A DNA stretch of 64,000 nt from CBDAPI01 sp965248635. Lineage in GTDB: Bacteria > Acidobacteriota > UBA6911 > RPQK01 > CBDAPI01. How positions within the stretch are numbered: position 1 is the stretch's first letter; the number at the start of each line of letters is the position of its first letter. A program made the position numbers and the translations under genes. Under the pieces are notes generated by a model that saw only the letters and a list, made by a program, of their open reading frames with translations, made no database searches and was not told the DNA's origin. The DNA is taken from the NCBI GenBank assembly GCA_965248635.1, contig OZ252114.1, positions 496,001 through 560,000 of the forward strand. The letters are read 5' to 3'. Positions 15,876 to 23,064 of this stretch are shown here, piece by piece.

Positions 15876-16915
15876 CCCACCGAAATGTAGTGGGTCCCAC
15901 GTGTTTCCACGATCCCAATGTCATGCCCGACGACTCCGGCGGCGGCCAGCTTCTCCAGCAGCGCCGGGCCCTCACTGGAGGGAAGGCCGATGAGCAGACC
16001 GCCCGAGGTCTGAGGATCGAGAAGGATCTGCTGTATTCTCTTCGAGGTCCGGTTCCAGGAAACCGCATCGCCCAGGTAGTCCCGGTTCGCCTGAATCCCG
16101 CCGGGCAGCATGCCGCGTCTGGCCAGTACTTCCACATCTCTTAGAAGTGGCACCCGTGCGCTCTCGATCTCGAGGCAGACCCCGCTTGCGACAGCCATCT
16201 CAAAGGCATGCCCGAGCAGTCCGTACCCGGTGATGTCGGTAACTGCGTGAATCTCGAAATCCCAAAGCTCTTCCGCCGCCTGGCGATTCAGTGTGAGCAT
16301 CCACCGGATCGCTTCTTCCTCGGCGTCCTTGGGACACTTCCCGTATTTGACAGCGGTGGAAACGATTCCGGTGCCAATCGGCTTGGTCAGGATTAACGAG
16401 TCCCCCGGCAGGAGACCTTGATTGCGGTAAAATCGATCCGGTCGGGTCAGACCGGTTACTGCGTAGCCGAATTTCAGCTCCGGGTCCTTAACAGAATGAC
16501 CTCCAATGATTGCCACCCCGGCTTCTCGCATTTTCTCGGCGCCTCCGCACAGAATCTGGTGCAGAATCTCTTCCTCGAGAACATCCGCGGGGAAGCCAAC
16601 GATGGAAAGAGCGAAGCGAGGCCGAGCCCCCATGGCGTAGATATCACTCAGAGCGTTGGCTGCAGCGATCTGGCCATAGACGAAGGGATCGTCCACGATC
16701 GGAGTGAAAAAGTCGGTACTTTGAACCAGAGCTATGTCCTCATCAATCAGGTACACTCCGGCGTCGTCGGCTGTTTCAAAGCCAACCAGAACATTGGGAT
16801 CAAGAATCCCGGGCAGGTCCTTCAACGCCTTCTGTAGCACACCCGGTGCTAGCTTTGAAGCTCAGCCAGCGCAGTCGACGAGCTCAGTCAAACGCTTTTT
16901 ACGCCGCAAAATCAT
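15872..16915 (-). CDS. selD: Selenophosphate synthetase SelD containing selenocysteine (UGA at codon 18)
   Basis: Read through one UGA (16864-16862) this is a 347-residue protein starting MILRRKKRLTELVDCAGU and then ASKLAPGVLQKALKDLP. The UGA falls at the catalytic Cys/Sec of SelD, with the usual KLxPG after it. The rest matches the family: NVLVGFETADDAGVY, STDFFTPIVDDPF, ANALSDIYAMG and GGHSVKDPELKFGYAVTGL. It makes selenophosphate from selenide and ATP for Sec-tRNA. A SECIS-like hairpin follows the UGA. Conventional gene calling would start it wrongly at GTG 16840. TATAAT lies 7 bases before the ATG. Its stop TAG coincides with the CTAG of a MITE. Confidence 0.92.
16827..16864 (-). promoter_or_regulatory. 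SECIS-like hairpin of selD
   Basis: After the UGA, GCUUC can pair with GAAGGC (one bulge). Above an internal loop, UAGCAC pairs with GUGCUA over six bases, closed by a CGGGU loop. Position right after UGA and a G-rich apical loop are what SelB binds in bacterial SECIS elements. Confidence 0.65.
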
Positions 16916-16922
16916 GGAGGTC

Positions 16923-16928
16923 ATTATA
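16923..16928 (-). promoter_or_regulatory. -10 element of selD, probably leaderless
   Basis: TATAAT on the minus strand with a 7-base spacer (GACCTCC) to the ATG at 16915. No good -35 is seen; the upstream DNA is a low-complexity repeat. Confidence 0.45.
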
Positions 16929-16939
16929 CGGCCTCGCCC

Positions 16940-17381
16940 TTGCCTTTGCCTTTGCCCGGGGCCGAGCCCGTGAATCTTCTCGCGTTTTTCTGGCCTGGAA
17001 CTCTATTAGTCAGTGATGGCAAGATCAGTACACTAGTGCATCTCGCCATAAGTTCTGAGCCAGGGTCAGCGCGTCAATCGTCGTCGCTGGTTAGGCGTCG
17101 CGAGAGAGTCATATCCGGCTATATGGCGAGCGAGCGCAACAACGCCAGCGGCGGGGAGGGGCGCCTGAACCTGGGTCAGAACTTATGGCGGGCTGCACTA
17201 GCAGGCGACTCAGCAGCAATTCGGTCCTAGAAGGAAGAGCGTTGATGGAGCGAAACTGTCGGCGCCTCAATGTGCTTCAGTTCCTCGTTTGGTGTTGAAG
17301 GCAAGGCTCCAGCGAACCAAGGAAACGCAGTGAGAAAGTGAACAAAAGATGAGGTCAGGGCAAGGGCAAAGACAAAGGCAA
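16940..17381. repeat. Inverted low-complexity repeats flanking the family-B MITE
   Basis: TTGCCTTTGCCTTTGCCC at 16940-16957 recurs inverted at 17364-17381 with one difference. The interval between divergent selD and mnmG holds these arms, a MITE (17033-17201) and no gene. Confidence 0.45.
17033..17201. mobile_element. MITE-like element, family B, related to the IS630 element at 24.5 kb
   Basis: 169 bp bounded by CTAG. Its left end is the same as the left end of the IS630 element for about 30 bases, starting CTAGTGCATCTCGCC and reaching TAAGTTCTGAGCCA. The right end is the imperfect inverse (CTAGTGCAGCCCGCC reading inwards). No ORF. It is best seen as a non-autonomous derivative moved by that transposase. 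Confidence 0.8.
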
Positions 17382-17403
17382 CTGGCAAGAAGAGGACGCT
17401 GAA

Positions 17404-17418
17404 CCCGCATAATGCGGG
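17404..17418 (+). promoter_or_regulatory. Dyad over the -10 region of mnmG
   Basis: CCCGCA-TAA-TGCGGG is a perfect inverted repeat that includes CATAAT (17408-17413), 8 bases before the mnmG ATG. It could be an operator or a short leader hairpin. Confidence 0.35.
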
Positions 17419-17421
17419 ATA

Positions 17422-19305
17422 ATGTCATCCGTTGTGTACGATTTCGATGTATTTGTCATTGGCGGGGGTCATGCAGGCTGTGAGGCGGCGGCGGCAGCAG
17501 CGCGTCTGGGTGCCAGGACTGCTCTCTGCACAATCAACCTGGACATGATTGGCCAGATGTCCTGCAACCCGTCCATTGGAGGGATTGCGAAAGGACATCT
17601 CGTGCGCGAGATCGATGCCATGGGTGGCCTGATGCCCCGCGTGGCCGATCTGGCCGGTATCCAGTTTAGGCTGCTGAACCGGCGGCGCGGTCCAGCCGTC
17701 CGGGCTCCCCGCGCCCAGTGTGACAAGCTGATCTACCGCCGCACCATGCAGGAAGCGCTGGCGCTCATTCCCAATCTATCCCTTGTAGAGGGGGAGGTTG
17801 CTTCCCTGCGAATCAGAGAAGACTCGCTGGGTGGTGTCGAGCTCGGATCTGGCGAAACAATTTCCTGCGGCGCCGTGATTCTGACCACGGGCACTTTCCT
17901 GAACGGTTTGTGTCATGTCGGCGGGCAGAAGTTCCGAGCCGGGCGCTCGGGAGAACGCGCCTCCATTCGTCTGGCCGAGTCGGTGCAGGCGATCGGGTTC
18001 GAGATGGGTCGCCTGAAGACCGGGACCCCTCCCAGGGTTGAGCGCTCCAGTGTCCGGCTGGAGGGACTCGAGGCGCAACCGGGAGATAGTCATCCGGTGT
18101 TCTTTTCCTACGCGACCGAGGGGCTGTCACAGCCTCAGATTCCCTGCTGGATTACCCACACCAACGAACGGGTTCACGAGATTCTGCACTCGAACATGAA
18201 GAGGAGTCCGTTGTACAGCGGTGAGATTGTAGGAATCGGGCCCCGTTACTGTCCCTCGATTGAAGACAAGGTAACCAAGTTCTCAGAGCGGACTTCTCAT
18301 CAGCTCTTCCTGGAACTCGAGACTCTGGAAGGGAACTCCATCTACATCAACGGCCTCTCTACCAGCATGCCGGTTGATGTACAGGAGGCCGTGCTCCGCG
18401 AGATTCCGGGGCTCGAGAAAGCCACCATTCTCAGACCCGGTTACGCTGTCGAATACGACTTTGTCAATCCTCATCAGCTACAGCCGACTCTCGAGACCCA
18501 GGCCCTGAAGGGACTCTTCCACGCCGGACAGATTAACGGCACCACGGGATACGAGGAAGCTGCCGCGCAGGGCCTGGTGGCGGGTATCAACGCCGCCTTG
18601 CGGATCCGGGGCGAACAGCCCTATGTTCCGGAGAGAAACAACAGCTATCTGGGTATTCTTATTGACGACCTCGTGACCCAAGGGGTCGATGAACCCTACC
18701 GGATGTTCACATCGCGGGCCGAATACCGACTCTTGCTTCGAATTGACAACGCCGATCGGCGGCTCATGCCGGAGGCTCGTTCTCTCGGCTTAATTGGGAA
18801 CGAGGCGTTCGAAAAACACGAGAAGGAGTGGCAGGGAATTGATGGAGCGCTGGAATACCTGAGAGCCAATCATCTGAACCGGACCTCCGCAGCTCATCTG
18901 GAACTACAGAGGGATTCCGCCTTCCAACACGGTACCGGCTTGAGTCAGTTGTTACGCAGACCGGAAGTCAAGATCCGGGATCTGCTCCCCATTCTGGCCG
19001 AGGCTGACCACGATCTAACACCCCGGCAGGTTGAGAGAGTTGAAATCGAGGCCAAATACGAGGGCTACATCCAGCAGCAGCAGCGGGATGTCGAAAAGAT
19101 GGCCCGACTGGAAGGACACCCGATTCCCATAGATCTGGATTATGGTGGCGTTTCCGGGCTTTCCGCCGAAATGATCGAGCGCCTGAACAGGGTCCGGCCC
19201 ACCAGCCTGGGACAGGCGGCGCGGGTCCCGGGCGTCACACCGGCTGCCGTTTCGATTCTGAACATCCACCTCGGTGTGCGAGTCCGAAAACACCTGGTAG
19301 GCTGA
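17422..19305 (+). CDS. mnmG: tRNA uridine-5-carboxymethylaminomethyl modification enzyme MnmG (GidA)
   Basis: 627 residues, normal length. The N-terminal FAD-binding motif is VIGGGHAGCEAAAAAARLG; further signatures are CNPSIGGIAKGHLVREIDAMGG, RLKTGTPPRV, GQINGTTGYEEAAAQGLVAGINAAL and the C-terminal GYIQQQQRDVEKM. With MnmE it modifies the wobble uridine of several tRNAs. It is followed directly by rsmG (stop and start adjoin) as in many bacteria. It is on the opposite strand to mnmE, which is unusual for this cluster. Confidence 0.96.
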   Translation: MSSVVYDFDVFVIGGGHAGCEAAAAAARLGARTALCTINLDMIGQMSCNPSIGGIAKGHLVREIDAMGGLMPRVADLAGIQFRLLNRRRGPAVRAPRAQCDKLIYRRTMQEALALIPNLSLVEGEVASLRIREDSLGGVELGSGETISCGAVILTTGTFLNGLCHVGGQKFRAGRSGERASIRLAESVQAIGFEMGRLKTGTPPRVERSSVRLEGLEAQPGDSHPVFFSYATEGLSQPQIPCWITHTNERVHEILHSNMKRSPLYSGEIVGIGPRYCPSIEDKVTKFSERTSHQLFLELETLEGNSIYINGLSTSMPVDVQEAVLREIPGLEKATILRPGYAVEYDFVNPHQLQPTLETQALKGLFHAGQINGTTGYEEAAAQGLVAGINAALRIRGEQPYVPERNNSYLGILIDDLVTQGVDEPYRMFTSRAEYRLLLRIDNADRRLMPEARSLGLIGNEAFEKHEKEWQGIDGALEYLRANHLNRTSAAHLELQRDSAFQHGTGLSQLLRRPEVKIRDLLPILAEADHDLTPRQVERVEIEAKYEGYIQQQQRDVEKMARLEGHPIPIDLDYGGVSGLSAEMIERLNRVRPTSLGQAARVPGVTPAAVSILNIHLGVRVRKHLVG

Positions 19306-19947
19306 ATGCGCGCTTCCCCGGTCTCCTCTTCCGCCAGGGAACTGTGCCGGCGTGCACAGGAACTGCAATCAGAATTCGGCCTTTCCTTGAATCCGGACCA
19401 GATCAGCAGGCTGGGGAGTTACCTGGATGTTCTGCTCAAGTGGAAAAACCGTGTCAACCTGATCTCCGAACCCTCTCCCGAGCGCCTCCTGCGCCTTCAC
19501 TTCCTGGAGAGCTTCTGGTTGGCTGAGCACTTTCTCGGGGATCGATCCGTCTTGACCGACCTGGGCTCGGGAGCAGGGTTTCCCGGCCTGGCAGCCAAAA
19601 TCTACCGGCCCCAGCTGACGGTGTCACTGGTAGAAAAGAACGCGAAAAAGGTGCTTTTCCTGGAACAGGTAGCACGCCGCCTGGAATTACAAAAAGTATC
19701 GATTGTTTCTCATAGCTGGGAACAATACGAGGGCTGGCAGACGGGTGGAATCGCTTCGATTCGGGCTCTGAAAGTCTCGCCCGACCTCCTTGAACGCTTG
19801 GCCGAACACCGGCAAGAGGTTCTTCTACTACACACTTACGATTTGCCGGATATATGGACTAAGTGGCTTGTTATCAGACAGTTACACGTTCCTGGATCGC
19901 GACGAAGAGTGGCCACTCAGCTGGGTTTGCGGGGGTTCATATCCTAA
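19306..19947 (+). CDS. rsmG: 16S rRNA (guanine527-N7)-methyltransferase RsmG (GidB)
   Basis: 213 residues. VLLKWKNRVNLIS, HFLES, the SAM-binding loop LTDLGSGAGFPGLAAKI and VEKNAKKVLFLEQVARRLEL are typical. It methylates G527 of 16S rRNA. The start immediately follows the mnmG stop. The last 40 or so residues depart from the family norm, so the very C-terminus may be altered. Confidence 0.92.
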   Translation: MRASPVSSSARELCRRAQELQSEFGLSLNPDQISRLGSYLDVLLKWKNRVNLISEPSPERLLRLHFLESFWLAEHFLGDRSVLTDLGSGAGFPGLAAKIYRPQLTVSLVEKNAKKVLFLEQVARRLELQKVSIVSHSWEQYEGWQTGGIASIRALKVSPDLLERLAEHRQEVLLLHTYDLPDIWTKWLVIRQLHVPGSRRRVATQLGLRGFIS

Positions 19948-19997
19948 GGGGCTAGTAGAAAGCCTGATGCCCCACAGCCGGACCCGAGAGTGGTTGG

Positions 19998-20013
19998 TGT
20001 TTCACGTGAAACA
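19998..20013. promoter_or_regulatory. parS site 1 (perfect consensus)
   Basis: TGTTTCACGTGAAACA, the exact 16-bp palindrome bound by chromosomal ParB proteins. It lies between rsmG and the RAYT-like gene, 1.2 kb from parA. Confidence 0.9.
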
Positions 20014-20151
20014 TCAGCAGGTCCTGCGGCAGCGCCCTCTTTCTGTGTTCTCACCCAGTGGCAACCTGGTACCGGGAATGTCACAGTCTCCGGGCAGGCA
20101 TCATGTGACGGCCGCTTCATTCCTTTTCCTCCCGGCAGCGTTCTATCTACT

Positions 20152-20691
20152 GTGCTGCACTACTGTTCATTCCCTTTCGCTTACTTTCTGACATTCACCT
20201 GTCATGGGGCTCACCTGCACGGCCACCCGAGTGGCAGCGTGGACAGGCTTCACAACCGATCCGGCACCCGCTTTCCAGGCCCAAATAGAGAATTGCATGC
20301 CTCGATGGTGCGTCAAATGGGTATCGAGCCCTCTTCCCTCAGCTGGCCGAGACGGCAATGTGTCCTCAAGGCTATCCTCGAGGCCTGTTTGCTGCGCCGA
20401 TGGCTCCCGTGGACCGTTCATGTCCGAAGAACTCACGTACATGCGGTGATCAGCGCCGCCAGGGCAGGAGTTACCGTAAGGCGGGTTGTCAAGACCTGTG
20501 CCACGCAGGGGCTCCACCGCCGCGGCTTCGATCCATCCCGGCGACGCAAGTGGACGCGCAAAGGAAGTGTTGTGCCCCTGTGGAACCAGGGCAGACTTGA
20601 AGCAGCCATAGTTTACGTAGTACGTGAACACGGAGAGCCCATGGAACTGTTCGTGCATCCGCATGCTTCCAGGTTCATTTACGAGACGTGA
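20152..20691 (+). CDS. IS200-like / REP-associated tyrosine transposase (RAYT-type)
   Basis: 179 residues from GTG 20152; a longer frame back to 19990 runs through the parS site and is less likely. It has YFLTFTCHGAHLHGHPSGSV, VDRLHNRSGTRF and the metal-binding HUH motif in RRTHVHAVIS, then a helix with Tyr (AAIVYVVREHGEP). Such Y1 transposase-domain proteins act on single-stranded palindromes. Three REP-type repeats occur in this window, two of them 280-430 bases downstream. It interrupts the rsmG-parA spacing. Confidence 0.75.
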   Translation: MLHYCSFPFAYFLTFTCHGAHLHGHPSGSVDRLHNRSGTRFPGPNRELHASMVRQMGIEPSSLSWPRRQCVLKAILEACLLRRWLPWTVHVRRTHVHAVISAARAGVTVRRVVKTCATQGLHRRGFDPSRRRKWTRKGSVVPLWNQGRLEAAIVYVVREHGEPMELFVHPHASRFIYET

Positions 20692-20904
20692 TGACGGGCC
20701 TCAGGCAGGTTCCCCGGCAGCTTGTACCTTGCTATTCACGCAGTCTCTTCGTTCCTGCCTCTGTGGGTTCCTTGACGGGAACTGTGCCTTGGCGCCTTTG
20801 GGCGGCTGTATAGAAAGGAACTTTCCGGTTAGTCGAGCGGACAGAGGCAGGAATGACAATGAGCGTGGAACCAGCAGAGGGCACGAGCGAGTGCGATACG
20901 CAGA
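20692..20904. other. Intergenic stretch between the RAYT-like gene and repeats
   Basis: No gene recognised. An imperfect inverted repeat CGTTCCTGCCTCTGTGG (20751) with GGACAGAGGCAGGAATG (20839) may mark an old insertion. Confidence 0.35.
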
Positions 20905-20957
20905 ACCTAACGAAGCTTCGCCTCAGACCCACGAGCAATGTACTCAGGTGTAAAATG
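20905..20957. repeat. Dispersed repeat (CTCAGGTGTAAA family), interrupted copy
   Basis: Shares CCTAACGA, GCCTCAGACC, ACGAGCAA and CTCAGGTGTAAA with 14517-14577. Its right part reappears at 21179-21194 after two REP units, as if these had inserted into it. Confidence 0.45.
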
Positions 20958-20974
20958 TTTGACCCCCAGACAAC

Positions 20975-21035
20975 AGAACCGCGGGCGTTAGACCGCGGCT
21001 ACAACTCAGCCCTCGCTGACGCTTGGGAGGTTTTT
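20975..21035. repeat. REP-type palindromic repeat, copy 2
   Basis: AGAACCGCGGGCG, then GACCGCGGCT and GCCCTCGCTGACGCTTGGG; the same architecture as the copy at 13457 with a degenerate right end. Confidence 0.55.
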
Positions 21036-21058
21036 CAATGGGTGTGACCAGTACACAT

Positions 21059-21125
21059 CCAACAGAACCGCGGGCGCCAGGCCGCGGCTGCCGCCCAGCC
21101 CTTGCTCCGCTTCGGGTTCTGTTGG
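21059..21125. repeat. REP-type palindromic repeat, copy 3
   Basis: CCAACAGAACC at the left and GGTTCTGTTGG at the right are perfect inverse arms enclosing CGCGGGCGCC...GGCCGCGG. Nearest of the three to parA. Confidence 0.6.
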
Positions 21126-21205
21126 ACCGAGACACGTGATTAGCACCACCACGGGCGTTACTCAAAATTAAAGATCAGCTTCGCTCAAGTGATCCTGCAA
21201 CCCCT

Positions 21206-21221
21206 TGTTCCACGTGAAACA
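21206..21221. promoter_or_regulatory. parS site 2
   Basis: TGTTCCACGTGAAACA, 15 of 16 matches to the consensus, 35 bases before the parA start. It could also allow ParB to influence the parA promoter. Confidence 0.8.
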
Positions 21222-21256
21222 TTTTGGCCATACACCTTTGTTATTCTGCGCCCGAT

Positions 21257-22042
21257 ATGACACGAGTAATCGCAATTACCAACCAGAAGGGCGGAGTGGG
21301 CAAAACCACCACGGCGATCAACCTGGGAGCCGCTCTCGCATCGGCCGACCTTTCGGTGCTGGTTGTGGATCTCGACCCTCAGGGAAACACAACTTCCGGC
21401 CTGGGAGTGGAACGGAACCAGCTGCAGACTTCAATCTATGAGGCTCTGCTGGGACAGTGTCCCCCCTCACGGGCCTTGTGCTCGACCAAGGTTGCCAACC
21501 TGGATGTCTTACCGGCGAACCGGAGCCTCATCGGAGCTACCATCGAATTGCTGGAGTTTCCAGAGCGGGAGAGGAGACTTCGGGCCATCATTCAAGATCT
21601 CCAGGCGGACTACCACTACATCTTGATCGATTGTCCTCCCTCGCTGGGGATCCTGACCGTCAATGCTCTGACTGCAGCTGACTCCCTGCTCATACCAATG
21701 CAGTGTGAGTACTTCGCTTTGGAGGGGCTCTCGGAACTCTTCCAGACCATAAGTCGGGTCAGGAGCGGACTGAACCCGGGGCTGGAGATCGAGGGAGTAC
21801 TCCTCACCATGTACGACGACCGGCTCAATCTGGCCAACCAGATTCGAAAAGATGTGAGCCGCCACCTGGGTCAGCAGTTGTTTCAGACGATCATCCCTCG
21901 CAACGTTCGTCTGGCCGAATCACCGAGTTTTGGAAAGCCCGTCCTTCTATATGATGCCCGCTGTAAGGGGGCCAACAGTTACATCGCTCTGGCCAGCGAG
22001 ATCCTGGCCAGCGCTCGGCAGCGAGCCGTTAAAGTGAGCTAG
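21257..22042 (+). CDS. parA: Chromosome-partitioning ATPase ParA (Soj)
   Basis: 261 residues from ATG 21257, where homology begins (MTRVIAITNQKGGVGKTTTAINLG, deviant Walker A). VVDLDPQGNTTSGLG and ILIDCPPSLGILTVNAL complete the MinD/ParA fold. It drives origin segregation together with ParB. Its stop TAG lies in a CTAG followed by TGGACTGT, resembling a family-A element end. parB follows after 80 bases. Confidence 0.95.
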   Translation: MTRVIAITNQKGGVGKTTTAINLGAALASADLSVLVVDLDPQGNTTSGLGVERNQLQTSIYEALLGQCPPSRALCSTKVANLDVLPANRSLIGATIELLEFPERERRLRAIIQDLQADYHYILIDCPPSLGILTVNALTAADSLLIPMQCEYFALEGLSELFQTISRVRSGLNPGLEIEGVLLTMYDDRLNLANQIRKDVSRHLGQQLFQTIIPRNVRLAESPSFGKPVLLYDARCKGANSYIALASEILASARQRAVKVS

Positions 22043-22122
22043 TGGACTGTAATGCTTGAATCGGTGGTGGATGAGCGAGTGGACTCACTTCGACAAATAC
22101 CGAGTAGGGAGTCTTAGCAACC

Positions 22123-22959
22123 ATGAAACGCAATGTTTTAGGAAAACGTCTTGATGTCCTGTTACCCGAAGCGGTTCTGGAAACGGGCCTTCTCCAGATT
22201 GACATCGATCTGATCAAACCCAACTCTCTGCAACCCCGAATGCACGTGGCACCTGAGAGCCTCCAGCAACTGGCGAACTCTATTTCGGAAAATGGGGTCT
22301 TGCAGCCCGTGATCGTCCGCTCCCGGAAGGGTGGGCACCAGTTCGAGCTGGTGGCCGGCGAGCGACGATGGAGAGCGGCACAAAGGGCGGGGCTGATGTC
22401 TGTCCCGGCTATTATTCAGGATTTTTCGGATGAAAAAATGCTCGAGCTGGCTCTGGTAGAGAACATTCAGCGCGACGACCTGACGGCCATCGAGGAAGCC
22501 CACGCCTATCAGGTACTTGTCGAAAAGTTCCATCTCTCCCAGGACGAAGTCGCGCGCAGGGTGGGCAAGAGTCGCAGTGCAGTCGCTAATATCCTCCGAC
22601 TCCTCAATCTTTCCCAGGACGTTCAGCAGATGCTTCTGGAGGGATCGCTCTCGATGGGTCACGCCCGCGCGCTCCTTCCTCTCCCTGAGAAAGCTCAACG
22701 GCGCCTGGCCAGAAAGGTGATCGGCCGGGATCAGTCGGTCCGCCAGACCGAACGGGCGGTGAAGCACTTCCTGAATCCAAAACCCAATAAGGTCGACCCT
22801 TCAACCGACCCCAACCTGCTGGCAGCTCAGCAACGGTTGGAGGAGCGCTTCCATACCAAGGTGGAGATTCAGATGAATGGGGGAGCAGCCGGTCGGCTCA
22901 TTCTCCACTTCCACAACAGTGAGGAACTGGAGCGTCTCTACGAGGCCCTGATCGCCTAA
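22123..22959 (+). CDS. parB: Chromosome-partitioning protein ParB (Spo0J)
   Basis: 278 residues. It has the CTP-binding ParB/Srx region (QPVIVRSRKGGHQFELVAGERRWRAAQRAG, with LVENIQRDDLTAIEEAHAY) and a helix-turn-helix (SQDEVARRVGKSRSAVANILRLL) that binds parS. A C-terminal dimer domain follows. Three parS-like sites lie in the same 3 kb. It is convergent with mnmE. Confidence 0.95.
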   Translation: MKRNVLGKRLDVLLPEAVLETGLLQIDIDLIKPNSLQPRMHVAPESLQQLANSISENGVLQPVIVRSRKGGHQFELVAGERRWRAAQRAGLMSVPAIIQDFSDEKMLELALVENIQRDDLTAIEEAHAYQVLVEKFHLSQDEVARRVGKSRSAVANILRLLNLSQDVQQMLLEGSLSMGHARALLPLPEKAQRRLARKVIGRDQSVRQTERAVKHFLNPKPNKVDPSTDPNLLAAQQRLEERFHTKVEIQMNGGAAGRLILHFHNSEELERLYEALIA

Positions 22960-23016
22960 GAGCTTGTGCCCGGCCTGTCAGACCCACGGCAAAGAGTGGG
23001 AGCGGTGTTCTCACCC

Positions 23017-23032
23017 CGTTCCACGTGGAACC
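23017..23032. promoter_or_regulatory. parS-like site 3
   Basis: CGTTCCACGTGGAACC is a palindrome that keeps the CACGTG core and differs at four outer positions from the consensus. It lies between the convergent parB and mnmE stops. Confidence 0.5.
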
Positions 23033-23064
23033 TGGACGTAGAACATGAGCTCCCGGCGAGCGCC

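Noticed and set aside
19990..20151. Longer N-terminus of the RAYT-like protein
   Set aside because: It would run through the perfect parS site and shows no similarity to the family; a later GTG is preferred.
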